Source: Tenacibaculum discolor
Lineage (GTDB): Bacteria > Bacteroidota > Bacteroidia > Flavobacteriales > Flavobacteriaceae
DNA length: 64,000 nucleotides
Direction of reading: 5' to 3'
NCBI RefSeq assembly: GCF_003664185.1
Contig: NZ_RCCS01000004.1
Coordinates: forward strand, 186,001 to 250,000
Position 1 is the first letter of the stretch. Each line of letters begins with the position of its first letter. Below the pieces are notes generated by a model. It worked only from the letters and a program-made list of their open reading frames with translations, made no database searches and had not been told where the DNA came from. Below, piece after piece: positions 26,948-36,258 of this stretch. Position numbers and translations under genes: made by a program.

Positions 26948-28168
26948 TTATTTAATCTTATTTCTTAATTGATAAAGTTCTAATTTCATTGGAAAATAAG
27001 ATCTATAAAACCCTATACTATGGAGTAGTTTGGAATTTTCAAAATTATTTTCTGTATAGTTTACTACACCACTTAATTGGTCTATAAACTCAAAGCTAAT
27101 ATTTTCTCCCCTTTTATTAGCTACAATAGTAAACGAATGGTAGTCAGCGTTATATGCACCTATAAACACATAATAACCATCTTTAGGACATTTATTTTTC
27201 ATATACTCCACAGGACTTTCTTTGAACCTACTTAGTTCCACATCTGTATTTCCTGCTTGTCCATTAGATGTTACTACTTCTCTTCCGTTAATATCAATTA
27301 CAGTAAAGGTTTTTGATGGTTCTGCATAAGTTAATGAAATTAATTTATCTCGTACATCATCTGTGGTTGATTCCCCTGCCTTTTTAAAATCATTAGGTGT
27401 AACTCTGTTTGCTGAAGGCAAATGGTTTTGGTCTTTTCCTAAATACAAATCATTAGGGTGATTTAATAATTTGTACACTATATACTTATGAGTATCAGTA
27501 CAATGGTGATACCTATTTGCATCTCCTGAACCGTCATACTTTTCGTAGTTTAGTTTAGCATAGTCACGAATTTCCTGTATTTTCTCTAAAGAAAACTCCC
27601 ATTCATTCGCAGCACTGTGTATTATCTTTATTTGCCCACAAAACACATTCTTATATTTCCCTTCTATATCAAAATATTTCTTGTTGTCGTTAGCATAAAA
27701 ATTGATAAAAAAAGTTTTTTCTGTTTCTGTGTTTATTTCAATATCTAACTCTATAAGAGTACTTTTTTTCTTAGTGTAATCTACTAAAAAACTCTTATCG
27801 TCTGTTATTTTTATACGTTCCTTTTCAGTAAGTTCTTTCTCTCCTTTAGCTAATGCTATTTCAGGTTTTATATACCCATCATCATCATAAAACTGGTCTG
27901 TTGTACCATTTTTAACAGTGAATTTTAACGAAAACTTTTTACTTTCGGTAGTAAACTCCATCAAAGTATATTTATCTCTAATTGATTTACTAATTTTATC
28001 TGATAATGTTACTTTTTCGTCCTTTTTGTACACTAAAGATGTTTCTTTTTCATCTTCATAATCTGTTGGTTCAGCATCTAAACTTACAATGGGGGTAAAC
28101 TCCCACATTTCTAAAGGCTCTATAGAAAAAGTATTACTAGGATTTCCGCATTCGGTTACAGTAGCCAT
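26948..28168 (-). CDS. Candidate T6SS effector with papain-like active site
   Basis: 406 residues. The first about 190 are beta-rich and acidic. The rest has a possible Cys-His-Asp arrangement of the NlpC/P60-papain type: Cys223 at the head of a helix (RYHHCTDTHKYIVYKLL), His344 in ADYHSFTIVA and Asp363 in FEFIDQL. It has no signal peptide, as expected for T6SS cargo. It starts 1 bp after the TssD gene and is followed by three lipoproteins. A peptidoglycan amidase or peptidase acting in the periplasm would explain lipoprotein immunity. The residues are proposals by eye. Confidence 0.6.
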   Translation of the reverse strand: MATVTECGNPSNTFSIEPLEMWEFTPIVSLDAEPTDYEDEKETSLVYKKDEKVTLSDKISKSIRDKYTLMEFTTESKKFSLKFTVKNGTTDQFYDDDGYIKPEIALAKGEKELTEKERIKITDDKSFLVDYTKKKSTLIELDIEINTETEKTFFINFYANDNKKYFDIEGKYKNVFCGQIKIIHSAANEWEFSLEKIQEIRDYAKLNYEKYDGSGDANRYHHCTDTHKYIVYKLLNHPNDLYLGKDQNHLPSANRVTPNDFKKAGESTTDDVRDKLISLTYAEPSKTFTVIDINGREVVTSNGQAGNTDVELSRFKESPVEYMKNKCPKDGYYVFIGAYNADYHSFTIVANKRGENISFEFIDQLSGVVNYTENNFENSKLLHSIGFYRSYFPMKLELYQLRNKIK

Positions 28169-28169
28169 A

Positions 28170-28940
28170 TTATTCTTGTTTTAGGGGTTTTACAGTTAGT
28201 TTCTGAGTATCTTTTGTTATTAGAATATCTTTTAAAATATTATTTTCTAAAGGTTTTTTATTATACTCAAAATTAAAGGGATATTTATTTAGGTCTATAT
28301 CTACTTTGTTATTTTTCATTTCTTTAGAAACAATTACTAACTCTACAAGTTGGTCGGGTTTTACTTTTTTAACCTTTTCTTTTGTTTCTATATCTTCAAA
28401 ATAAATATTTAAAACTTTTTTGCTGTTAGTATTCTCCTGTGCTTTATAAGGAGTATCTTCTATAGGTGGTATAAAACTCTCTTGCCAAGGTTTTATATAA
28501 CGAGTACGGCTTTTTCTACGCCAATCGGTACTATTGTTAAAAAAACGATAATCTTGCATTGCAGGCGATATAGTTAAGGTAACCTGCATACCTTTTTGAT
28601 TATCAAAAACCTCATGGTAATTTATAAGTACTCCATCTTGAAAGTTGTACTGGAATAGCTCTACTCCATCAAAATCATCTTCATAAAAAACTACTTTCCC
28701 GTCTCTTAATAGATAAAGATTAAAAGGGTGACGTATTTTTTTATTGTCTTTTCTATCGGCTATAATCCATTCAATAAAGGTATCATCGTACATTTCTGGT
28801 TTAAAAGTAGCCGTAAAAGCACCTCCCATTAGGGCTGATGTAGGTTTACCATTCCAATCGGTAAGACGAATGTAATTTAAACTAGTAGCAATTAATTCTC
28901 GTTCCTCTCCACATACAAAGAGTTTGGCTTTTATGTTCAT
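28170..28940 (-). CDS. T6SS tube protein TssD (Hcp-like) with C-terminal extension
   Basis: Residues 1-130 follow the Bacteroidota TssD pattern: KAKLFVCGEERELIATSLNY, the turn DWNGKPTSALMGG, TFIEWIIADR, the hairpin FYEDDFDGVELFQYNF, and VTLTISPA. Normal TssD is about 130 residues. This one has another 125: a proline-rich linker, then a beta-rich domain near 185-256. Such extensions can tether or load effectors. No sheath, baseplate or membrane-complex gene is nearby, so it must use a T6SS encoded elsewhere. First gene of a tightly packed operon (1-2 bp gaps). Confidence 0.75.
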   Translation of the reverse strand: MNIKAKLFVCGEERELIATSLNYIRLTDWNGKPTSALMGGAFTATFKPEMYDDTFIEWIIADRKDNKKIRHPFNLYLLRDGKVVFYEDDFDGVELFQYNFQDGVLINYHEVFDNQKGMQVTLTISPAMQDYRFFNNSTDWRRKSRTRYIKPWQESFIPPIEDTPYKAQENTNSKKVLNIYFEDIETKEKVKKVKPDQLVELVIVSKEMKNNKVDIDLNKYPFNFEYNKKPLENNILKDILITKDTQKLTVKPLKQE

Positions 28941-29237
28941 AGATGTTTTTTAGGGGTTGTACAATTTTTTGACCCTAAATATATAAAAACATTTAGAAAA
29001 ATAAGCAGGTAGTTTTCTGATTTTTAAGCTACTCCTGTACTTTACGAATAATCCATTTTTTATGTGCTAAGATTGTCCATTTATAAATATAGTCTTTATC
29101 AAATTGTATAAACAAACTAACTCCTAGCTTTTAACCCAACGCACAGAGTTAAGTACTGCATGAAAAAACAAAAAGAGCTTACCTTGCCCTATGCTGATTA
29201 TAATATTTTGGAAGATAATTTTTATATATCCAAAAAA
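28941..29237. other. Gap between the T6SS operon and the RM operon
   Basis: Divergent upstream DNA. It contains a 40-codon open frame on the plus strand (29160-29282) that overlaps the RM promoter and is probably not a gene. No other structure seen. Confidence 0.4.
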
Positions 29238-29268
29238 TTGCTTATGAAGCTAAGAGTTCATAACTTTG
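29238..29268 (+). promoter_or_regulatory. Bacteroidota-type promoter of the RM operon
   Basis: TTG at 29238-29240, 20 bp, then TAACTTTG at 29261-29268, matching the -33 TTG / -7 TAnnTTTG form of Bacteroidota housekeeping promoters. It lies about 40 bp upstream of the XRE controller gene. Confidence 0.6.
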
Positions 29269-29306
29269 CCAAAACTGGATAAAACAATAAAAAGTATAAT
29301 GAATTA

Positions 29307-29630
29307 ATGGCAAGTTTCGGAAGCTACATAAAAACAAACCGAGAAGAAAAAGGTTGGAGTCAGACAGAATTCGGAGCGAAAGTGAAGATTAACACACCTG
29401 CCGTTAGTAAAATTGAAAACGACCGAAAAAAATTTCCAGTTGCTAAATTAGAATTACTTGCCCAATTATTTCAATTAGATTATAATAAAGTTAAGGACTT
29501 GTATTTTGCAGATAAATTTGCAAAAGAAGCCTATGAGTACCGTTGTTCTGACAATATTTTTAAAGTTGCAGAAAACCAATCAATTTATATCAAAGCAATA
29601 AATGCTAAGCAAGGAAAATTAAAGTTCTAA
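29307..29630 (+). CDS. XRE controller-type regulator of the RM gene
   Basis: 107 residues, HTH_3 domain at 5-58 (IKTNREEKGWSQTEFGAKVK, TPAVSKIENDRKKF). Its stop overlaps the methylase-nuclease start (TAATG, 1 bp). Small XRE proteins in this position act as C-proteins that time nuclease and methylase expression after entry into a new host (family knowledge); here inferred. Confidence 0.8.
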   Translation: MASFGSYIKTNREEKGWSQTEFGAKVKINTPAVSKIENDRKKFPVAKLELLAQLFQLDYNKVKDLYFADKFAKEAYEYRCSDNIFKVAENQSIYIKAINAKQGKLKF

Positions 29631-32600
29631 TGGAAGAAAAGAAACTCATAAAAGCATTAGGGTTTAAACCTAAAGAAAACACTTCGGGAATATTTCACAA
29701 GAAATATAATAACTATGCTATTGAAATTGATTTTGAGAAAAAACAATTTGACTTCGGAAACAAAATAACCGCAGGAAGAGAAACGACTCAAAACTTTTCG
29801 CAACAAGAAAATTGGGTAGTTTTAGAATGTGTGGACAGGCTTCTTGAAAAAGGCTACAAGCCTGAAAATATAATTTTAGAAAAGAAATACAAAGTTGGTC
29901 ACGGAGCAAGTGGCGGTTGGCTTGATATTTTGATAACTCGTGAAGATGGTTCTGCATATTTAATGATAGAATGTAAAACTTGGGGAAAGGAATTTGAAAA
30001 AGAATTCAAGAAAACCGAAAAAGATGGAGGTCAATTAATGACTTACTTCCAACAAGATAAATCGGCTGACATTTTAATGCTTTATGCTTCTAAACTTAAC
30101 AAAAGCACAGTTCAATTTAGAAATGAAATCATAAAAATTGAAGACCATTACCGACAAGCTGGAAATGTAGAGGATGTTTTTGATAGATGGAACAAAGTAA
30201 CCAACACTAACGGAATTTTCGACGATTGGGTAAGACCGTATCTTTTTGAAAGTAAAAAATTAACCAAGAAAGACTTAAAACCACTTAACGAAGAAGATAG
30301 TAAAAAGATTTTTCACCAGTTCTTATCTATTCTTAGAAAACATTCTGTTTCTGACAAGCCAAATGCTTTCAATAAAATTTTCAACCTTTTCTTAGCAAAA
30401 ATATTTGACGAAAAAAAAAGAGAGAATAAAGAGCTTGATTTTCAATGGAAAGAACATAAAGACAATGCAGTTGATTTTCAAATTCGATTAATCAATCTTT
30501 ATAAATCAGGAATGTATGATTTCTTAAAAAAAGAAGTTCGAGGAATTTCTGACGATATGTTTAGTTATAAAACTCAAAATGAACTAGAAGAAAAAAAGAA
30601 ACATATTTTACTATTCAATAAGGTTTATGATATAAAAGATGTTTTTGATGAAGATACTTTTGAGGATAACCAAAAAGTATTAAAAGAAGTGGTTCAATTA
30701 CTTCAAAAATTTCAAATTCGTTACCCAAGAAAACAACAACATTTAAGCGATTTTTTTGAACGTCTTCTAACAACTGGATTGAAACAAGAGGCTGGTCAAT
30801 TTTTTACACCACCACCAATTACACGTTTCATAGTTCGCTCATTACCTATTTCTCAATACATAAAGAAACAGTTAAACCAATCAATTCCAGAGCTTCCCGC
30901 CGTAATTGATTATAGTGTAGGTAGTGGTCACTTCTTAACCGAAGTAATGGAAGAATACCAACGTGTTATTGAAAATGACATTGATACTTCAAAGTTAGAA
31001 ACTGATGATGCAGAAACAAACGTAAATGCTTGGAGAATCAACAAATATCACTGGGCTAGTAAATATGTTTATGGTATAGAAAAAGATTATCGTTTAGTAA
31101 AAGTCGCAAAAGTTGGTTGTTATTTTTATGGAGATGGTTTAGCACAAGTTATTCACGGAGATGGTTTGGATAGTTTCAAACATTCCAAAAGCTACAGAGG
31201 ACTATTAAAGAAAAATGCAGAAAAACCTCAATTTTCGTTTATTGTTTCTAATCCGCCATATTCTGTAAGTTCTTTTAAAGGCGATTTGAAAAACGCTTCT
31301 GCTAATCAGGATTTTAAATTGTTTGACAGCCTAAGCGATAGAAGTTCTGAAATAGAATGTTTATTTATCGAACGTACTAAACAATTACTAAAAACAGACG
31401 GAATTGCAGCTATAATATTACCAAGTTCTATTTTAAGTAATTCAGGTTTGTATTCACAAGCAAGAGAGATTATTTTAAAAGCTTTTGATATTATAGCCAT
31501 TACAGAACTAGGCTCTGGCACTTTTATGGCAACTGGCACAAGTACAGTTACTTTATTTTTAAAACGTAGAGATGATACAATTGCTGAACAAGCAGAAAAA
31601 TCTCTAGCTACATTCTTTACAAATCTTAAAGATATTACCATAAATGGTATTGAAAAACCAATAGAGAAATATGTATCTCACGTTTGGGAAAACATCTCTT
31701 TTCAAGATTATAAAACTTTATTGAACAAAAAACCTAACGAAGCTATAAAGCAACACGAAATATTTAATGAATACGACAAAAAGATAAAAGCTAAAAGGGA
31801 AGATGAAAAGTGGAGTAAAATACTAGAAATAGAAAAAGATAAATTACTTTATTTTATTCTTACATATAATCAAAAAGTTGTTTTAGTAAAAACAGGACAA
31901 AAGGCAAAAGAAAAACAGTTTCTAGGTTACGAATTTAGCAATCGTAGAGGAAATGAAGGTATGCACCCAATACAGCGCAGCAAAACGATTGATGAATGTA
32001 CACGGCTTTATGACATGAAAAGTTTCACTAATGAAAATAAAGCGAGCACCTATATTTACAGAGCTTTTACAGAAAACAAGTTCGATTTAGAAATTCCCGA
32101 AACTCTTCAAAAAAATGTAAGCTACCAAAACTTAATTGATATGCTAACCTTTGACCGTTTTGATTTTGAACAAAACATTTCGCTTTCGGTTAAAAAAAAA
32201 GAAAAAATTGAGAGTAAATGGGAAAGCAAAAGGTTTGATGAAATTGCTGAAATTATAAGAGGTGTTACTTATTCAAAAAGTGACCAATCAAATAATACAA
32301 CCGATAAAATTATTTTAACGGCAGACAACATCACGTTAAGTGGAAAATTTGAACTTAATAAGCAAATTTTCTTAAATACCGACTTCAATATTTCTGAAGA
32401 AAAGAAATTAAAAAAGAATGATATATTCATTTGTTTTTCAAGTGGAAGTAAGCAGCATTTGGGGAAGGTTGCTTTTATAAATGATGACACAAAGTATTTT
32501 GCTGGTGGTTTTATGGGAATTATTCGAGTAAAAAACAGCAATGAATCAAAATATTTTTTTCAACTTTTAAATACAATTCTAAGGCAATCTATTAGGGATA

Positions 32601-33325
32601 TTGGAAGCGGTTCTAACATAAACAATTTGTCTGGCGTTATTAACTCAATAAAGATTCCTCTACCACCAATAAAAATTCAGCAAAAAATAGTTGCTGAAAT
32701 TGAGGTTTTGGAACAGCAGGAAGCAAAGGCTATTGAAGAAATTGAAGAATTAAAAAATGATATATTTAAAATTCTAAATTCTTTTTCTGAAAATTCGGTA
32801 TCTACATTTTGTACAATTTCTAAGGAAAAGGAAAATCCACAAAATAATAAAACGAAAAATTACACCTTTATTGGTCTTGAGCACATTGAAAGTAATACAG
32901 GAAAAATAGTCATTAATAAAGAGCTTGGAGAAAATATTTTATCGACTAAAAATAAATTCAAAAAAGGAGATGTTCTCTATGGGAAACTCAGACCATATCT
33001 TAATAAAGTAGCGGAACCTGAATTTAACGGAATTTGTTCTACCGATATTTTAGTTCTAAACACAAGTATTCCAAAACTTTTGAAGTATGCTTTACTATCA
33101 GATAGATTTGTTGAACAGACTTCTAACCTAATGAGTGGAGTAAGCTTACCAAGAGTGAAAGTAAAGGACTTTCTGAACTTAAAAATATCACTCCCAACAA
33201 TAGATAAACAAGAAAAAATTGCTTCTGAAATAGAGAAATTGGAGAAAAAAATCACTGAATTAGAAAAAGCAATAGCGCAAATTCCAAAACAGAAAGAAAC
33301 CATTATGAAAAAATATTTGGAATAA
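29630..33325 (+). CDS. Single-chain restriction-modification-specificity enzyme (type IIG-like)
   Basis: 1231 residues holding all three activities. A PD-(D/E)XK nuclease domain lies at about 60-120 (Asp99 in GWLDILI, Glu114 and Lys116 in IECKTW). A helical linker follows, then an N6-adenine methylase with SAM motif DYSVGSGHFL near 426 and catalytic NPPY near 540. A type I-like specificity part has two target-recognition domains (about 860-1040 and 1050-1231), each ending in a coiled stretch (KIPLPPIKIQQKIVAEIE and KISLPTIDKQEKIASEIE). Two TRDs predict a bipartite target. It guards the element and host against foreign DNA. Confidence 0.85.
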   Translation: MEEKKLIKALGFKPKENTSGIFHKKYNNYAIEIDFEKKQFDFGNKITAGRETTQNFSQQENWVVLECVDRLLEKGYKPENIILEKKYKVGHGASGGWLDILITREDGSAYLMIECKTWGKEFEKEFKKTEKDGGQLMTYFQQDKSADILMLYASKLNKSTVQFRNEIIKIEDHYRQAGNVEDVFDRWNKVTNTNGIFDDWVRPYLFESKKLTKKDLKPLNEEDSKKIFHQFLSILRKHSVSDKPNAFNKIFNLFLAKIFDEKKRENKELDFQWKEHKDNAVDFQIRLINLYKSGMYDFLKKEVRGISDDMFSYKTQNELEEKKKHILLFNKVYDIKDVFDEDTFEDNQKVLKEVVQLLQKFQIRYPRKQQHLSDFFERLLTTGLKQEAGQFFTPPPITRFIVRSLPISQYIKKQLNQSIPELPAVIDYSVGSGHFLTEVMEEYQRVIENDIDTSKLETDDAETNVNAWRINKYHWASKYVYGIEKDYRLVKVAKVGCYFYGDGLAQVIHGDGLDSFKHSKSYRGLLKKNAEKPQFSFIVSNPPYSVSSFKGDLKNASANQDFKLFDSLSDRSSEIECLFIERTKQLLKTDGIAAIILPSSILSNSGLYSQAREIILKAFDIIAITELGSGTFMATGTSTVTLFLKRRDDTIAEQAEKSLATFFTNLKDITINGIEKPIEKYVSHVWENISFQDYKTLLNKKPNEAIKQHEIFNEYDKKIKAKREDEKWSKILEIEKDKLLYFILTYNQKVVLVKTGQKAKEKQFLGYEFSNRRGNEGMHPIQRSKTIDECTRLYDMKSFTNENKASTYIYRAFTENKFDLEIPETLQKNVSYQNLIDMLTFDRFDFEQNISLSVKKKEKIESKWESKRFDEIAEIIRGVTYSKSDQSNNTTDKIILTADNITLSGKFELNKQIFLNTDFNISEEKKLKKNDIFICFSSGSKQHLGKVAFINDDTKYFAGGFMGIIRVKNSNESKYFFQLLNTILRQSIRDIGSGSNINNLSGVINSIKIPLPPIKIQQKIVAEIEVLEQQEAKAIEEIEELKNDIFKILNSFSENSVSTFCTISKEKENPQNNKTKNYTFIGLEHIESNTGKIVINKELGENILSTKNKFKKGDVLYGKLRPYLNKVAEPEFNGICSTDILVLNTSIPKLLKYALLSDRFVEQTSNLMSGVSLPRVKVKDFLNLKISLPTIDKQEKIASEIEKLEKKITELEKAIAQIPKQKETIMKKYLE

Positions 33326-33414
33326 AGCCAACTCAAATTCAAGGACATTGCAACCCTCATCCCTAGGATTGAAAAAAGCTCTCACGCCAACGCTTAACAG
33401 ACGTAATAAAAACA

Positions 33415-34080
33415 ATGTGTATGAAATATCGCCCATTAAAAAAGGATTTAACTGACGGTACTAAAACATGTCATTTTTGTAATAGACCTTTAAAGTCATT
33501 GAAAGCATATATTCTAATGGATGAAAAAACAAAGGAAAAAATTTATTCAGGACCAAAATGTGCTGAGGATAATATAAGCAATAAATATAATCTCAAATTG
33601 ATACCTGATTTAACCAGATATACTTTAGCTATTAATGACAAAGAGAGTGTTCTTTCTAGTAATTTTGTTGAACGAAATACATTAAAACATACTGAAAAGG
33701 ACTTAAATTATAGAAAAGCTATCGAATACTTGGAGTTAAGAGAAAATAAATTATCAGAAGATTTTAACACATCATATAATGTTTTGAAAGAATATTATAG
33801 TTTCTATTTGGTGGAAGGAACTTTAAATTTAAAACAGATTAATCATATATTAAATATTGAAAAAAAATCTCCTGATAGCTTAAGATTAATAAACCTTCAA
33901 AAATGTTATAATTATATTTTTTGGATAAATATAGGAATACAGAAACTTGAAGAGAAAGCTGATGGTTTTTTAATACCAATCAAAAATTATCTTATAAATA
34001 ATTTAAAACTCTCAATTAAACAAAAAAAGGGAGTTAATAAATGGCTTCAAAATTTAGCGGAAACACCTCTATTAAAATAG
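33415..34080 (+). CDS. Protein with N-terminal zinc-ribbon-like Cys motif
   Basis: 221 residues. CHFCNRPL near 20-27 and GPKCAEDN near 46-53 could bind one zinc ion (C-x2-C...C). The rest is helical and charged. It starts 90 bp after the RM gene on the same strand, so may be part of the RM cargo, but the family is not recognised. Confidence 0.55.
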   Translation: MCMKYRPLKKDLTDGTKTCHFCNRPLKSLKAYILMDEKTKEKIYSGPKCAEDNISNKYNLKLIPDLTRYTLAINDKESVLSSNFVERNTLKHTEKDLNYRKAIEYLELRENKLSEDFNTSYNVLKEYYSFYLVEGTLNLKQINHILNIEKKSPDSLRLINLQKCYNYIFWINIGIQKLEEKADGFLIPIKNYLINNLKLSIKQKKGVNKWLQNLAETPLLK

Positions 34081-34254
34081 TTAAGCTTAATAAATAAGAA
34101 CATTACATTAAATCAAAAAATGTCATTTTTAGTAAATTAGTTAACATATTTAGTACATACTTCTAGATCTTATTTCTTATGCTCTCTTAATAGGATTAGG
34201 AGATTTAGTTTTACAGAGATATACACTTTTTAAAACATTTTAATATCACAAAAA

Positions 34255-34289
34255 ATCCCGCAAAACGATTGTAAATCATCTTGCGGGAT
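34255..34289 (-). terminator. Terminator of the long leftward operon
   Basis: On the minus strand ATCCCGCAA pairs with TTGCGGGAT, followed by TTTTTT. It sits just past the ArdC/RecA gene and ends the leftward operon. Confidence 0.88.
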
Positions 34290-34294
34290 ATATC

Positions 34295-36217
34295 CTAAAA
34301 CTCCACCTCTTTCGGCATCACATTTTCTGTAACCACTTCTTCAGAGACAATCGGGTCGAGTTTCCCTGAATAAATATTGTACTTCAACTCATCAAGTGGC
34401 TTGTCTTGGTAACGGTTTTTATCCGTGTAAATAAAGTTAGTCTTGTAATGATTTGTTTTCTCAGTAAAGAAAATACAATCCCCATCAAAGCCACTTTTTG
34501 AGCCTCCTCTCATTTTACCATCTGCGGTTTGTTGAAAGATGATAAAAAACAACTTTCCGTCGTACTTCTTTCGTAAATCTTTGTCAATTTCAAACTTGCT
34601 ATCCAGTTCTTTTAACTTAGCAAAACTATCAATCACAATCACATCATTGTCTCTAATCAGCTTATCTAATTGGTCTAGGTTTTCAATATCAGGATTGGAC
34701 AAGTTTCGTTCTGCTACCTCATTAAAATACATATCCGCTTTGTCCCAATACAACGCACTTTCAGGATGTTCTTCCATAGAAGCATGTCCTACCTTGTATT
34801 TTTGAGCTAGTACATTGATAAACTTAAACGCAAAGTGCGTTTTGCTTGAACCTCGTTTCCCTGCTAGGGTAATCACTAAACTTTCTTTGGTTTTTATCTC
34901 TAGTTTCCCTAAAAAGCTTGCCAGTACGGCATCTTCAATTTGGTAATACTCAAAGGTTCTATGTCGTAATTGCTTTCGTTTGTAAGCTACCGAATTTGTA
35001 TTGAGATTCCCTGGTACATTGTTTTTGGGTTGAGGCTTTGATGCTCTTTTGGCTGGTCTGTTTAAAGCAGGTGTTTTCCTTGGTTTTGAGATTGCTTTTT
35101 GACTCTTTTTTACTAGTGCTTTGTAAAACTTGGGTTCTTTGTTGGTATCCACTTGTAAGAGATAATCCACTGCTTTTTGTGCCTCACTAGCTGCACGCAT
35201 TAAAAGCTTTGTATCTTCTTGCATAAATTGTAACGCCAATTGCCAGTTTTTTAGGTAGTCCGCATGATTTGCTTGTGTCTTCCATAAAATCCCTGCTTGT
35301 GCGGATAAAAACACCGATCCAAACTCTGCTATGAGTTCTTCCTTAGCATACACCACATCGCCAAAACGTTTTCCAAATGGGCGGTTCAATCGGCTTGGGT
35401 GTCCTGTGCTGTGTATCATTTCATGGAATAGCGTACTGTAGTAGTCAACACTTTGATAAAAAGCTTCGTACTTAGGCATTTTTACCTTGTCTTGTGTTAC
35501 ATTGTAACTCGCTCCTTTAAATCCGTGTACTATCTTCGCACTATCTTTCGGAAAATGTTGAATGATAAGTTCTGCTATCGGGTTCTTTTCTTCCGTATTA
35601 TGAGGCGTACTTGGTGCGATAAAGCCTAAGCGTGCTTTTTCTAAAGCAGTTAATTTGTCCAATCCAAAATCAATACCCTCAATATCTGCTCCGTTGAACA
35701 CCTTGTAGTATTTTAAAATAGGAATGGTCTGTACTAGAAAATCAAAATGACTTTTATCATAGCCTTTCGATTGTAAAAAGTCTTGCATTTTTTGTTTGTT
35801 ATAGGTAGTGTGTTCGAGTCCTTTTTGAGCATCTGAAAATTTATACAAGCGGGTAAAGTAGATTACCTCTAATCCTTTAGCGCCTTTTTTGAGTTTCCCT
35901 TTTGCTTCTTGTATTTGCTTAAAGGTTAAGAAATAAGGGTTTTGATACGCTCCAAAGGGATTGCCTTTTTTTAGTAGTATGATATTAATTCCTCTATAGG
36001 CTTTTTTAGAGGCAAAGCTCACAGGCGATAGATACCCGCCTTTTTCTAAAAAGCTATCATCCCATCCCAATTTTGGCGTTCCTTTAGCGCTCCTGATAGC
36101 ACTGATAAGTTTATCCGTAATCATCTGATAGATTTGGTCGGGGCTTACAGGTGCATTCAGTCCTGTGGTGTTGGTGTCTTCTTCCTGAATGAAGTCTAAA
36201 CCTGCTAAAAATTCCAA
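34295..36217 (-). CDS. ArdC-metallopeptidase-RecA-like ATPase fusion (polyvalent protein)
   Basis: An ArdC-N ssDNA-binding-like domain lies at about 25-150, then a zincin with HEMIHSTGHPSRL (His265, His269) and EELIAEFG. After a basic linker (375-400) comes a RecA/RadA-type ATPase: Walker A AGKRGSSKT near 452-460, Walker B DVIVIDSF near 525, and FQQTADGKMRGGSKSG. ArdC proteins protect incoming DNA from restriction. No ATG exists; a TTG at 36215-36217 is the only nearby start, and the same frame is open up to 36295. A -1 shift at the A10 run 36268-36277 would join it to the preceding basic protein, which I think is the real product (about 800 residues). Confidence 0.75.
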   Translation of the reverse strand: MEFLAGLDFIQEEDTNTTGLNAPVSPDQIYQMITDKLISAIRSAKGTPKLGWDDSFLEKGGYLSPVSFASKKAYRGINIILLKKGNPFGAYQNPYFLTFKQIQEAKGKLKKGAKGLEVIYFTRLYKFSDAQKGLEHTTYNKQKMQDFLQSKGYDKSHFDFLVQTIPILKYYKVFNGADIEGIDFGLDKLTALEKARLGFIAPSTPHNTEEKNPIAELIIQHFPKDSAKIVHGFKGASYNVTQDKVKMPKYEAFYQSVDYYSTLFHEMIHSTGHPSRLNRPFGKRFGDVVYAKEELIAEFGSVFLSAQAGILWKTQANHADYLKNWQLALQFMQEDTKLLMRAASEAQKAVDYLLQVDTNKEPKFYKALVKKSQKAISKPRKTPALNRPAKRASKPQPKNNVPGNLNTNSVAYKRKQLRHRTFEYYQIEDAVLASFLGKLEIKTKESLVITLAGKRGSSKTHFAFKFINVLAQKYKVGHASMEEHPESALYWDKADMYFNEVAERNLSNPDIENLDQLDKLIRDNDVIVIDSFAKLKELDSKFEIDKDLRKKYDGKLFFIIFQQTADGKMRGGSKSGFDGDCIFFTEKTNHYKTNFIYTDKNRYQDKPLDELKYNIYSGKLDPIVSEEVVTENVMPKEVEF

Positions 36218-36258
36218 GGGGATATTTTCAGCAGGTTGTTGGGTTTTAGTGACAGGCG

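Noticed and set aside
29160..29282. 40-codon plus-strand open frame before the RM operon
   Set aside because: It overlaps the probable -33/-7 promoter and has no recognisable pattern; kept out of the gene list.
34295..36217. RecA-like domain as a viral packaging ATPase
   Set aside because: The Walker B context (VIVIDSF) and the QQTADGKMRGG stretch are closer to RadA/DnaB-type ATPases than to FtsK/HerA packaging enzymes, so it is not used as evidence for packaging.
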